A stretch of DNA of 64,000 nucleotides from Bugula neritina (taxonomy: Eukaryota; Bryozoa; Gymnolaemata; Cheilostomatida; Bugulidae): assembly GCA_964035545.1 (NCBI GenBank), contig OZ037765.1:13262698-13326697 (forward strand). Reading direction: 5' to 3'. Positions 20,209 to 31,286 of this stretch are shown piece after piece (position 1 is the first letter of the stretch; each line of letters begins with the position of its first letter). Position numbers and translations under genes: made by a program. Under the pieces are notes generated by a model. That model did not search any database. It saw nothing but the letters and a program-made list of their open reading frames with translations, and was not told where the DNA came from.

Positions 20209-23200
20209 GACTCCAGGAGAGCAATATGACCTGCAAATATAAGAGTTGAGCTGAAGCTGATATTAACCAAACATTCCGATATTGGGGAATCAAAATTCAA
20301 CAGCTGCATCGTACTAATGTTGATTACCAAGTTTCTAAATTATCCTAGGCTTTATATCTCTTCACGGTCTCAACTAATGGCTGGACCACATAAAGTCAGT
20401 GAGTTTCGACTAATCATGAGTAATAGAGCAAGCAACAACATGCTGATACTAAATGAGATCTATTTAAAGTGAGTTGAACTTATGATAGTAGTGTTAGTTG
20501 AAATAGTCAATTATTAATACTTTCTTCTACTTGTTTTTAATCAGTGTAGAATTGAAGTATTAGCAGAGAAAGCAGATATTCAATACAGAGCAAGCAGATA
20601 TTCAATACAGAGCATGAAATGGAGTCAGCCATAAATATAGCGTTGCTGACAACTTATGTTAACAGCATTTGTACATTAACATCACCATTAAAATGATAAT
20701 TGCTGTAAAAGAGTTTATCAAGAAAAGGTCACCATTAACACAAAGTCTCTTTAATAAAAGGCATACTGCAATATTTAACTTCCATGACACCACTATCTAC
20801 TTTTAGCTATCTGCTTGATACTGACTAATTGAAGTTGGTTGTCAGAGCATGACCAGATACAATATAAATTTACAATTGGTAAAATCTGAAATTATTATTT
20901 ATGTTAAAATTGAGTAATTTACAGGTTAAAATGCAGCTATACACATATTATAGTTTGTAAGGTTAGTAGGAGTAGAAGGTTAGTAGCAGGCATATTAGAC
21001 TCATAATAATTACAAGCAACCTATCAACATTAGCCATAAAGAAATTCTAATGAGAATGAATCTCAAATCCCAAATCAATATTTTAATTTTCCCAACTAGT
21101 AAAAAAACTTAGCCCTTTAAAAACTCAAAGCTATGACCATTAAATTAATAAATTAATAAAGTATATTTTAATATTGATATTGGCACTAATTATACTTTAA
21201 AGATTAGCTGAACAGATACTGTAGGAGCATTTAATAATATAGATAATGGTAATAGTAAAATTAATTCTAAGTTTGAGTTTTACTTATAACAATTACATTA
21301 TGTGCTCATTATTTGATATATTGACTTTAGCTACACTTACTAGTAGTACTTAGTAATGATGCCACTAGCATAGTCAAAATCAGTATATAGTAGGTTAGTA
21401 ATTGCCAAATCAGTTACAAACTTCATAGGTGTTTTTCTAAGTATTAATTGATTTAGTTGTACTGTTTGTAATACTAACATTCAGTAAATTCCACATGTAA
21501 TGATAACACGGTATGACCAGCACCAATATTGAGCAATTAGTAAGATTTTTTTTCATGAATACTCTCATTATTAATGCTTGTAAATTTTATCTTACACTGT
21601 CATATATCAGTAGCAGTATTAATGTGATTACAGGAATAAGTATCCAGCAAGACAAAGCCAACACCTAAACTAGTAAATAAAACAATCTTTTTTAATTTCA
21701 TTTGAGGTTTAATTGAATGATCATCATCATCTCATTCAATCCTAAAGTTATCAAATGCTCTAGCTTAATAACACATATTTTATATATGCTTTGGCAGAAA
21801 CACTCGATTCCTTGATTGCAAAATGGTAGGTCAAAGTACCCTGTTCTGGTGCTCGTGAGAGAACAAATTTCGACACAGCTGCTAGAAGTGGAAGCTGGAA
21901 GTGTAATCATAATAATCAATAATAGTTATAATTGCACTAATAATCATTAAACTTTAACTTGCACTTAAAGCTAACATTATTTATGTTAACACTGACCCCC
22001 AGACTGTTTTACTCAGGCTTACTCTGCTAGAGTTGGTCTCACCAAGTGTAACTGTAATGTTAAATTAGAGGACAAGCTGTTCTTAATCTGTATGATTATC
22101 TTTAACTACAGCGGCTATTGCTATTAAACCATAACAGAAATAAAAAAAAGTTTTGATCTAGACGCAATAAGTTATAGTTATAGGCCTACGCAACGATGAC
22201 ATTGTTATTTTATAGTAAGAGTATCACTATTATGTAAATTTAGTATTATTGTAATTTTAGTATTATTATTTGTATCATTATAAGTATGATAAAAGTTTAA
22301 TTAGAACTTTTACTCATCATGAGTAAATATGAATGAGTATGCAGAAGACACACTCCTACTACTAACAAACTACTAGTAGTAGTACTACTGCAATATAAGT
22401 ACATGGTTCATTAAAAGCTAAAGTAAAGAATTAGAATAATTAAAAACCAAAAAGAATATGAAACTGAAAATGAATATCAATATGAATATTACACTAGTAG
22501 TACTATTACTATTAGTCACTAAACTAGTGTACAATCATTGATGTTTTCATTTCAACTATTACTCTCAGTCTGACAATAACTACTTATGGTTAGCGCATAA
22601 CTATAATTACTATAATTTGAAGAGTTCCTATACGACATACGTATTACTATTAAGTTTACATATCTTAAACTTGGCCTTATGGCTAAAGAGTGATTAATTA
22701 CCGTTAGTGTTACTAACCTTTAGAGTTAACTAATTTTCAATACTAATAGTAATTGTCAATTTGCTAAAAGCAAAACCAAGTGATAGTATTAGCTCCACTT
22801 ACTGTTATAAAATAGTGGTATGCTCATCAGTTTTTATATTTTCATTATTTCAATATATACAAATATTAATATTGCAATCATGACTAATAAATATTATTAC
22901 AATTATTAATATAAATGTTAATTACCATTATAATATTAATTACTATAGCAATAGTACACTAAAATACATATATGAATTAAGAATCAACACAACAGTTTAA
23001 AGCTTAAAGTTAAGCAATGAGAGTGGGTCACCGTGAAACAAAAAATCGAATGGTGTTGTGCAACTACAAGTCAAGTAGTAGCCGTAGCACAGCTTAGTAC
23101 AACTAAAAGTGAGAACAACTAGTACTAGCACTAGTAGTAGCAGTACAACTACAAAGCAGTATCAGTATAACTATTAGTAAATGTATTAGTACTACTATTA

Positions 23201-24720
23201 GTATTAGTACTACTATTACTATTACATTAGACTTAGTAGTATTACTATTATTATCAATATTATAATTAGTACTAGTACAACTACATATGTACCGCTAACA
23301 TAATTATGAATAAGTGTTGACATCGTTATCGTGATTTAGATTGTGATTTACTTATACTTAGTCATTTAGCTGATACTGATCGAGTTAGGCATTCGATCCA
23401 TACTCATACTGATGCACTTAGTCTTAGAGTGACACTCATACTCATAGTGATAGTAATAAAGTGTAGTCATACTGATACTTATACCCATACTGATACTGTG
23501 AATGTGATACTGATTTACTTAGTGACTTTTACTACGACTAATATAGTAATAACTAATAAGTTACAAGTTACAGATTGAGATTGACTTTGAGATCGTAATT
23601 CAATTTGAAATTGTTCTTACCCAACGATTTGAATTATGAAAACTCTGCTTTAAACTTCATTAACCAGTTTAAGCATTATTAAGTGAACTTTAATTTAAAG
23701 TTGCTATATATAATATGCTTATACGGTGGTAAACACAGGATTAATTTTCTTTAACACTAACGGTGTCAGACGGAGTGTAGTTCGATATATTTTAGTGAAA
23801 TTGACCGTTTCTTGGGTACAGATCTGGACTGAGATTAAACGTGTGGAATTGTAACGAAGGATCCTAAATGCGTTCCGAAAGAAAAAACCATATTTTAATA
23901 CTCGAACATCGGGGTATGGGCTAACAAAACTCGTAAACAACCTCTCACGGCTATTGGTTAACATTTATGTATGTCATGACACTGTATTCACCGCATGAAC
24001 AGATCAATTTGTTTTAGCGTATTTGAAGGCAGCAAGACATTACGCTAAGGCTAAGGTCAACCTATACCACTACTTTTTCCAGCAGTGGTATTCTTGAAAC
24101 AATTAATAAATAATGTTTACATTACAATAGCATCAGTGGCATAGCGATAAAGTATTAATACAGTTATATATGCCACGTTTTATATTGTCTAACTTTCGCT
24201 GTAGCTTTAATAATCTCAATACTTCCACACAATGAGTAATGACTGATTTTAGGGTAAAACTTAATGTGAAACTAAATGTGTTAACCTACAAGTACATGTA
24301 CAGCTATACCAATGAACAATCCGACTCTGAGTATCACTATCAAGTATCAAGTATCAACTATTAGTATTCCTATTAGTAAACTGCGTTTAACTAAAAGTTG
24401 GATCTCAAAGTGTAAGACTAATTGGCACTAATACATATAGTTATCATTATTTCAAAAGGGACCTGATAACCAAAATGATATCTTTGTGCTGGAGCATTTT
24501 ATTAACCTGGAACTATCATAAGGATAGAAAGCCCTTTTTACTCTAGAAAGAAATTACTGCCTCATCACAATAGCACAAAGCTTATAACAGGTGACTACTT
24601 TTCTCTGGGATTTTTCTCCATGCATGAAGTTCTGTAACGGCTGCCTCTAGGCCCAATATTTTAGGCATATACTGGTGGTTTTGAACGTGGCAGTCAGGGC
24701 TGTTCAATCTATCTTTCACG
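20209..24720. other. Insulin receptor 5' flank, no gene seen
   Basis: About 4.5 kb of AT-rich sequence upstream of the receptor ATG. It should contain 5' UTR exon(s) and the promoter, which I cannot place. It holds several degenerate TAGTA/ACTAGT patches (listed separately) and short direct repeats such as AAGCAGATATTCAATACAGAG at about 20574-20612. No open frame in it resembles a known protein. Confidence 0.6.
23090..23530. repeat. Degenerate ACT-rich and CATACTGATACT repeats
   Basis: First half: AGTACTA/ACTATT trinucleotide runs. From about 23380 to 23530: imperfect copies of CATACTGATACT and CTCATAGTGATAG. A related ACTAGTAGTAGTACTACT patch sits at about 22360-22390 and another at 22490-22520. 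Confidence 0.8.
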
Positions 24721-24750
24721 TATCAAGGGCATCTGTCACTGTAAAATAGT

Positions 24751-24832
24751 TGCCCCCCCCACCGGGATTCAAACCGCAGACCTCCGGCTTGCAAGTAGGC
24801 GCGATAACCAATTATGCTACAAGAGCTTCGGG
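24751..24832 (-). repeat. tRNA-derived SINE head, diverged copy
   Basis: Read on the minus strand this is a tRNA-like unit: an A-box-like TAGCATAATTGG, then CTTGCAAGCCGGAGGTC, then a B-box-like GGTTTGAATCC, ending in a G-rich 3' end. The anticodon stem does not pair well, so it is not a working tRNA gene. The CTTGCAAGCCGGAGGTC core is shared with the copy at 47797. Confidence 0.75.
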
Positions 24833-25592
24833 ATACTAAACAACAGCCACCTTGATTTAGGGTCATTCCATGCCAACTCAACAAGGTTTTTGAGAATTTT
24901 CATGAACCCGTCTTAGATTTTTTTCGAGACTCCAGTATGGTATTCCAAAATATGTCGATCGAAAAAATATATTAGCCTTTAATTCCTGATAGTTCTGTAG
25001 TTATGGCACTTTTTGTGAGCCAAGGTTGGTAAAAATTCGGTAATTTTTTCATGAGTTTCAGGACTGATGGTCAACTTCATTGATTTTTATCGTGGAGACG
25101 ATTCAAAACAAACCTTTCATAATTTTATGGATGATAGTTCTACATGATTTTAATCAAATTAAGGAAAAAAATCTGTCATAAGTGTTGAGAAAAATTTTCT
25201 GTTGCATTACATTTTTAGACCAAAAAATTGGTAATTTTTTAAAATCATTAATTTTCCGGCACTTAAAACTCTTCTTTTACAAATGGCTATTATCCTGCTT
25301 CTTTTAGCACCTAACAAATATATTATGATATATACCACTTTAAGAAAACTTTCAGCTTTTTACTGGCATAAGTTTCATCACAACTGCATGTTGAAATCTT
25401 AAAATTATGAAATTATGCACTATTTCATAAGGAGAAAACTCAATGTGGATATAAAAGAAATGTTTCAAAAGTGGTTTCATTTTAAAGATGTTGGTATATA
25501 TATTATATTATATTAAAAACTGAATGTTTGTATATTGTTCTTTCATAGAAAAATTTTGGATTGAATTGACAAGTTTTTTCGATATTTCGATA

Positions 25593-25834
<242 letters not shown>

Positions 25835-26095
25835 AAATGAGTGTTTATTAAACGTTACTAGAGTGCTCTATAGAAATAAATCTAGAGCATAAACATTAGA
25901 AGAAATAAAATGAGATTTGATTAATATAATGGCATTTATTACTAGTAGTTTCGTACACAAAAAACGATGTGCACTCGTCAGATAAATTTGCCACTATGGT
26001 TGCTTACAACTATAAAATATTGTAATATGTAAATATACACGGAATAAAGCTAGAAGATCAAAATATAACAAAGAGGTAGCATTGGAAGTAATTGG

Positions 26096-26785
26096 CTATG
26101 TCACAGCATTCTTGAGTAGAAATTTACTACTATGTTTGCATATAGATAAAAAGTCATTGCGCTTATTGAGAGAAGACAACTGTGGCTTATAAAGAATGAA
26201 ATATTTTTTCCATGAGCACAGCTGACAGTTTTTAGTGATGTTATTGTATGGTTGAGCTTTTCTGAGAATTTTCCAGGATATGGTAAAATCCAGACCTTTG
26301 TCTTTTAAGGACCAGATGTGTTTGCTTAACTCAGTTTGCAAGCGCTTGGTTGGGTGCCTGAAGGAAGCAAGGTGGTTGTAGTATCTTGCCTTGAATGCAG
26401 TGGAGGAAATTCCTACATATGTTTCGACAGTATCGTTTGATGGGACGGATACTTTGGCCTGGTACACAATGTTTGGGATGGTGCATTCTCCTGGAAGCGG
26501 GCATGTCTCTACATTTCTACAGTTACAGCCTGCCTGTGATATAGGGGCAGTGTTGCATTTAGTGACACTTTTGTTGTGGGCAGTGATGGTCTGCTCTAAA
26601 TTTGGGCAGCAACTGTAGTTGAGTTTGAGTGTGTTTTTATTAAATATTTTGTGCAGTGGGTGTTTGGTGTGAAATATATCTTTTATCAGCTTGAGGAATA
26701 TGGAGCCGATTTTCGTCTTTACATTACGGCTATAAGGTGGGTTGTACCAGATAACTCGTCTTTGTCGTATGGGTTTGATGCTTGT
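26096..26785 (-). CDS. Penelope-like GIY-YIG endonuclease domain, left arm
   Basis: In the same frame as the RT and open from just after TAA 26786 to the stop at 26096 (about 229 codons), but with no ATG of its own. Linker RQRRVIWYNPPYSRNV, a cysteine cluster (CNCRN, TCPLPGEC), then the GIY-YIG-like core VYQAKVS...TYVGIS, with Lys/Arg/His residues (FKARYYNHLASFRH) and a Glu/Lys-rich end (CSWKKYFILY). It would be made only by read-through or as part of an intact parent element. Confidence 0.85.
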   Translation of the reverse strand, partial: TSIKPIRQRRVIWYNPPYSRNVKTKIGSIFLKLIKDIFHTKHPLHKIFNKNTLKLNYSCCPNLEQTITAHNKSVTKCNTAPISQAGCNCRNVETCPLPGECTIPNIVYQAKVSVPSNDTVETYVGISSTAFKARYYNHLASFRHPTKRLQTELSKHIWSLKDKGLDFTISWKILRKAQPYNNITKNCQLCSWKKYFILYKPQLSSLNKRNDFLSICKHSSKFLLKNAVT

Positions 26786-28012
26786 TTAGGTGTTGTTAGT
26801 GTAGTCTTTGTATTTGAGCTGGTAATTATATCCACTTTTAGCCAACGCATCTTGATATTGTGGGATGGCATTGTTGAAAATAGTTTCATTAGTAGATATA
26901 TCACAAAGTCTGCGGTTTATGGATTCTGGTATGTTTTTCAGTATGCTAGGGGGATGGTTAGACTCTTTGTGTACATACAGAGGAATGTTGTTGGGCTTAG
27001 AGTATGGTGTATGATGTTTCTTGACCAGATCTAGGGTGACATCTAAATAGTCAGTTATCTTAATGTTAACATCTATGGTGATCTTTAGACCATGTGACTG
27101 GAATAATATGCAGAGATCTTTTTTCAGTCTTTCAGCTAGTTGTGGTTTAAGATTTGTTACTCCTAGCCCATCATCTCGATATAGTCCAATATTAGCTTTA
27201 AACTTTTTTGAGATTGTACTTAATAAAAATAAACCTACTAATTCACATGTTTCAGCACCATCGTGTGAGCCCATAGTGACGTCAAACAAATTATCTGATT
27301 GTCTTTTACCCCAAAATGAGTTGTCATGCACCAATATAGATTTTTTTGTGTGCAATATGATATTCCGTTCGTGGTTGCTGACTGTAGTATGCAAGTTGGC
27401 AAAGTCGAGAGCATCTGATAGTAGCTTTGGCGATATAAATGGATAAAATTCCACGATATCGAACACGATAAAAGAGTGCCTGTTTGTGGTGGTTAAATTG
27501 TTAAACCAATGTAAAACTGCAGATGTGCTTTTCCACTGATTTAGGCCAAGTTTAATGCTGTTTATCGTTGAAATAATTCTGTCAAGTAGTTGTTTACTCA
27601 CCCTACCTATCTCTGGTTTGGTGGGGTTAAAAAGCCGGCAGGTGGGGTTAGTTATGTAGTTAGCCTTATGGTTCTTGATAGTAATGAAGGCGGGTTTCTT
27701 AGCTGTTATAGTAATTCTGTCTTTAAGTTCCAATTGTTCAGCCATGGCTTTGTCCTCACTAGTGATGTTGGAGAATTTGTCATTTGATATTTTGTTATAG
27801 GTTTTAGTGATGTTATTAGTTAAAAGTCTGTCATACGATTCTTTATCCATCTTGTAGAAATTGTTGCTTTTATCTGCAGGCACTATTATATTGTCGCTGT
27901 TGGTTATTTTATGCTTGATGTCAGAGGATAGCTTGTCTTGAAAAGTATTGTGGACGTGTCTAAACTTAACAGATCGGATCATGTCAGCTAATCCTTGCTC
28001 GAAACTTTGCAT
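26786..28012 (-). pseudogene. Penelope-like reverse transcriptase (408 codons, 5'-truncated)
   Basis: Begins near ATG 28012 just inside the loop. Family motifs in order: VPADKSNNFYKM, TIKNHKANY, FDIVEFYPFISPKLL (catalytic Asp region A), GSHDGAETCELVGLFLL and the core LYRDDGLG (YXDD-type active site). The frame stops at TAA 26788-26786, directly before the region that links RT to endonuclease. Without the missing N-terminus and with this stop, the copy is probably not autonomous, although the RT core itself is open. Confidence 0.9.
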
Positions 28013-28684
28013 AGACAAAGACGAGTTATCTGGTACAACCCACCTTATAGCCGTAATGTAAAGACGAAAATCGGCTCCATATTCCTCAAGCTGATAAAAG
28101 ATATATTTCACACCAAACACCCACTGCACAAAATATTTAATAAAAACACACTCAAACTCAACTACAGTTGCTGCTCAAATTTAGAGCAGACCATCACTGC
28201 CCACAACAAAAGTGTCACTAAATGCAACACTGCCCCTATATCACAGGCAGGCTGTAACTGTAGAAATGTAGAGACATGCCCGCTTCCAGGAGAATGCACC
28301 ATCCCAAACATTGTGTACCAGGCCAAAGTATCCGTCCCATCAAACGATACTGTCGAAACATATGTAGGAATTTCCTCCACTGCATTCAAGGCAAGATACT
28401 ACAACCACCTTGCTTCCTTCAGGCACCCAACCAAGCGCTTGCAAACTGAGTTAAGCAAACACATCTGGTCCTTAAAAGACAAAGGTCTGGATTTTACCAT
28501 ATCCTGGAAAATCCTCAGGAAAGCTCAACCATACAATAACATCACTAAAAACTGTCAGCTGTGCTCATGGGAAAAATATTTCATTCTTTATAAGCCACAG
28601 TTGTCTTCTCTCAATAAGCGCAATGACTTTTTATCTATATGCAAACATAGTAGTAAATTTCTACTCAAGAATGCTGTGACATAG
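27995..28684 (+). CDS. Penelope-like GIY-YIG endonuclease domain, inverted right arm
   Basis: Open frame of 229 codons on the plus strand, the mirror copy of the left-arm endonuclease. Differences seen: CSWEKYF here versus CSWKKYF on the left, and CCSNLEQ versus CCPNLEQ. The first residues (to about 28013) come from antisense RT sequence. Glu in the CSWEKY context is the residue expected in intact elements, so this arm may be the less damaged copy. No RT follows on this strand. Confidence 0.85.
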   Translation: MLETLHRQRRVIWYNPPYSRNVKTKIGSIFLKLIKDIFHTKHPLHKIFNKNTLKLNYSCCSNLEQTITAHNKSVTKCNTAPISQAGCNCRNVETCPLPGECTIPNIVYQAKVSVPSNDTVETYVGISSTAFKARYYNHLASFRHPTKRLQTELSKHIWSLKDKGLDFTISWKILRKAQPYNNITKNCQLCSWEKYFILYKPQLSSLNKRNDFLSICKHSSKFLLKNAVT

Positions 28685-28881
28685 CCAATTACTTTCAATG
28701 CTACCTCTTTGTTATATTTTGATCTTCTAGCTTTATTCCGTGTATATTTACATATTACAATATTTTATAGTTGTAAGCAATCATAGTGGCAAATTTATCT
28801 GTTGAGTGCACATCATTTTTGTGTACGAAACTACTAGTAATAAATGCCATTATATTAATCAAATCTCATTTATTTCTTCTA

Positions 28882-29124
<243 letters not shown>

Positions 29125-31286
29125 TAAGTATATCAAAATGATTCTAGTGAGTAGACGTAGTAGCCTACTTCTAGCGGGTGAAATATTTTGGTCTACCTTG
29201 GAGCTAGGTAAAAATCTGTCGCCTGGACGGTGGCAGTGATAGGTGAAATAACGTTAATATAAATAACAAACATGCAAAATATATGTACATATATTATATA
29301 TATATATATAATATATATATATATTTATATATATATATTTATATATATAGTGCGTTATTGTGTTATATTATATTTTCAAACTACTCAAATTAATTTTGTC
29401 TGACACGTACGCAATTTAGCGTAGAACTTTGCTGGACAGGTAGAATATATAACAAAGAAATCTATATGTAAAGTGATTTTGTCTATTGCATAAGACTAAA
29501 CACCAAAATTTGGCACTATTTAGTCCTATGAATAAGTAGACAACTCCTACAATAATACTCAGGTCATGGCTCATAAAAATCATTATTTAATGATGGCTCG
29601 CTCCAGCCTTTTAAATCTTAATTTTATAATACTTTTAAAGTTTTATTTTGCTGCTTCAATAAAGCTAGCATTGAAATATATTACACCAAGTGATGCTTTC
29701 TAAAGCTGGCTTTTCACTCTCAATTAGCAAGAGTTACCGTGGTTGCGCATATGTAGGCTAAATCTAGGTATTTTTCATAATTTATGCTCACTGAATGTTA
29801 AAAATAAGCCTTTAACCAAATAGTTGGGCATAAAAAAGAAAAATAGAACTAGAAAATGCCCTGGCTCTTGAAATTTATCTCTGTGTCCAAGTTAAACACA
29901 ACTTTTGTTTTAGGCTTTTAATTTCATGTAATTGGTCATATGATCCATGCTATTTCTATTTATGGGTGCGCAAAAATTGGCAGATCATTTTTACGCAATG
30001 CAGTAAAATTTTTTAGTATATATGCCCGATATTATTGACATAATGATAAAAGGTTCCACCTTTGTTTTAAAAGTAAGAGTAAAAAACTACATGAAAACTT
30101 CCTGATACATATATTTTTTATGTATAGTTATTATAGCCTATACACTAATTAAAATTTAATATAGTGCTATAAAACACTTGCCCACTGAGTTTTTGGCCTA
30201 GTTTCATTACTACAAATACATATACCTATATTACTTTTGAATAAAAAACATAGGCCTATATTCTTTACCCTAAAACTTTTGTTTTCTTATAGTGACATTG
30301 TTTCAATTTATAACATAAAGTAGATTTTAATATATTGTGACACACTGGTTTTTACAGGGAAGATTAACAGGAGGCTGTCACATCCAGTCACAACTTAACA
30401 ATATAATTCAAGATGTTGAACTGAGGCTAGGATGATGTAGCACTTTAGTATATTATGAGTTAAATGCCTGGATTGCTTATAATACAATTCCAAAGTACAA
30501 TCTCGGTTAATGCAGTCAGTCACTAAGTTATCACATTCTGTAATTTCATAATATTATTCTACTATTGCAAGTTGAGTGTGTTTTTGTTTCAATGTTATAG
30601 TTATTGTAAACTAATAATTAATTGTAAATAAAATTAAATAGAAATTTTGCTAATTAATGCTAATATGGCAAATGTTGAAATCAATAAGCTTGGTCACTAA
30701 GAAAAAGCAAGTCTTAAAAACCGATTGGACTTTTGCCTATTGCACAGATACATGGCATAGCTTCTTATACTAGCTAGACTTGCAAGTTTTATCTGAGCTT
30801 AACCTGATGTTTTAATAAAAAGAGTTTGCAAAAATGCAGGCTTGTGCTGTTTGGAATACTTTGAAATCACTCAGAAGTTGAACTATCTTCAATGCCTGAG
30901 CAGTTTGCAGTCTAAAATATACACATGGTGATTGGTAACTGCCATGCTTTTGTTTTTGAACATCATTGTTGGCAAGAGTAAATTAACATTAACATGCATT
31001 GAATTAAAGTTTTATTGAATCCTTTTTTGTTTCAGGTGTGCAGCAATAAAATGATGAGCAACTAAAATCAACTGTCATTGTCATTGTTTAGCTGGCAACA
31101 TGTCTTTGAATGCTTGATCTACCAATTATTGATTATTTTGGTATCTTCTCAATATGGACTATATTGATCAACTAAGAAAAGACAATAGAAGTAGTAATAG
31201 AGCTTGTTGCTATATGAATAGTGAGTATCTGTTGTTGTTTGTTGAAAGGCTGGTTAGACATTTTGACATGACTGCTGTTAGTGAAT
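29125..31286. other. Intergenic, no gene seen
   Basis: About 2.1 kb of AT-rich sequence with an imperfect TA tract at 29285-29350. It should contain the promoter and perhaps a 5' UTR exon of the gene starting at 31287. No coding exon or recognisable transposon is visible. Confidence 0.6.

Noticed and set aside
26391-27446. Plus-strand frames of 75-127 codons
   Set aside because: Antisense shadows of the Penelope reverse transcriptase and endonuclease.
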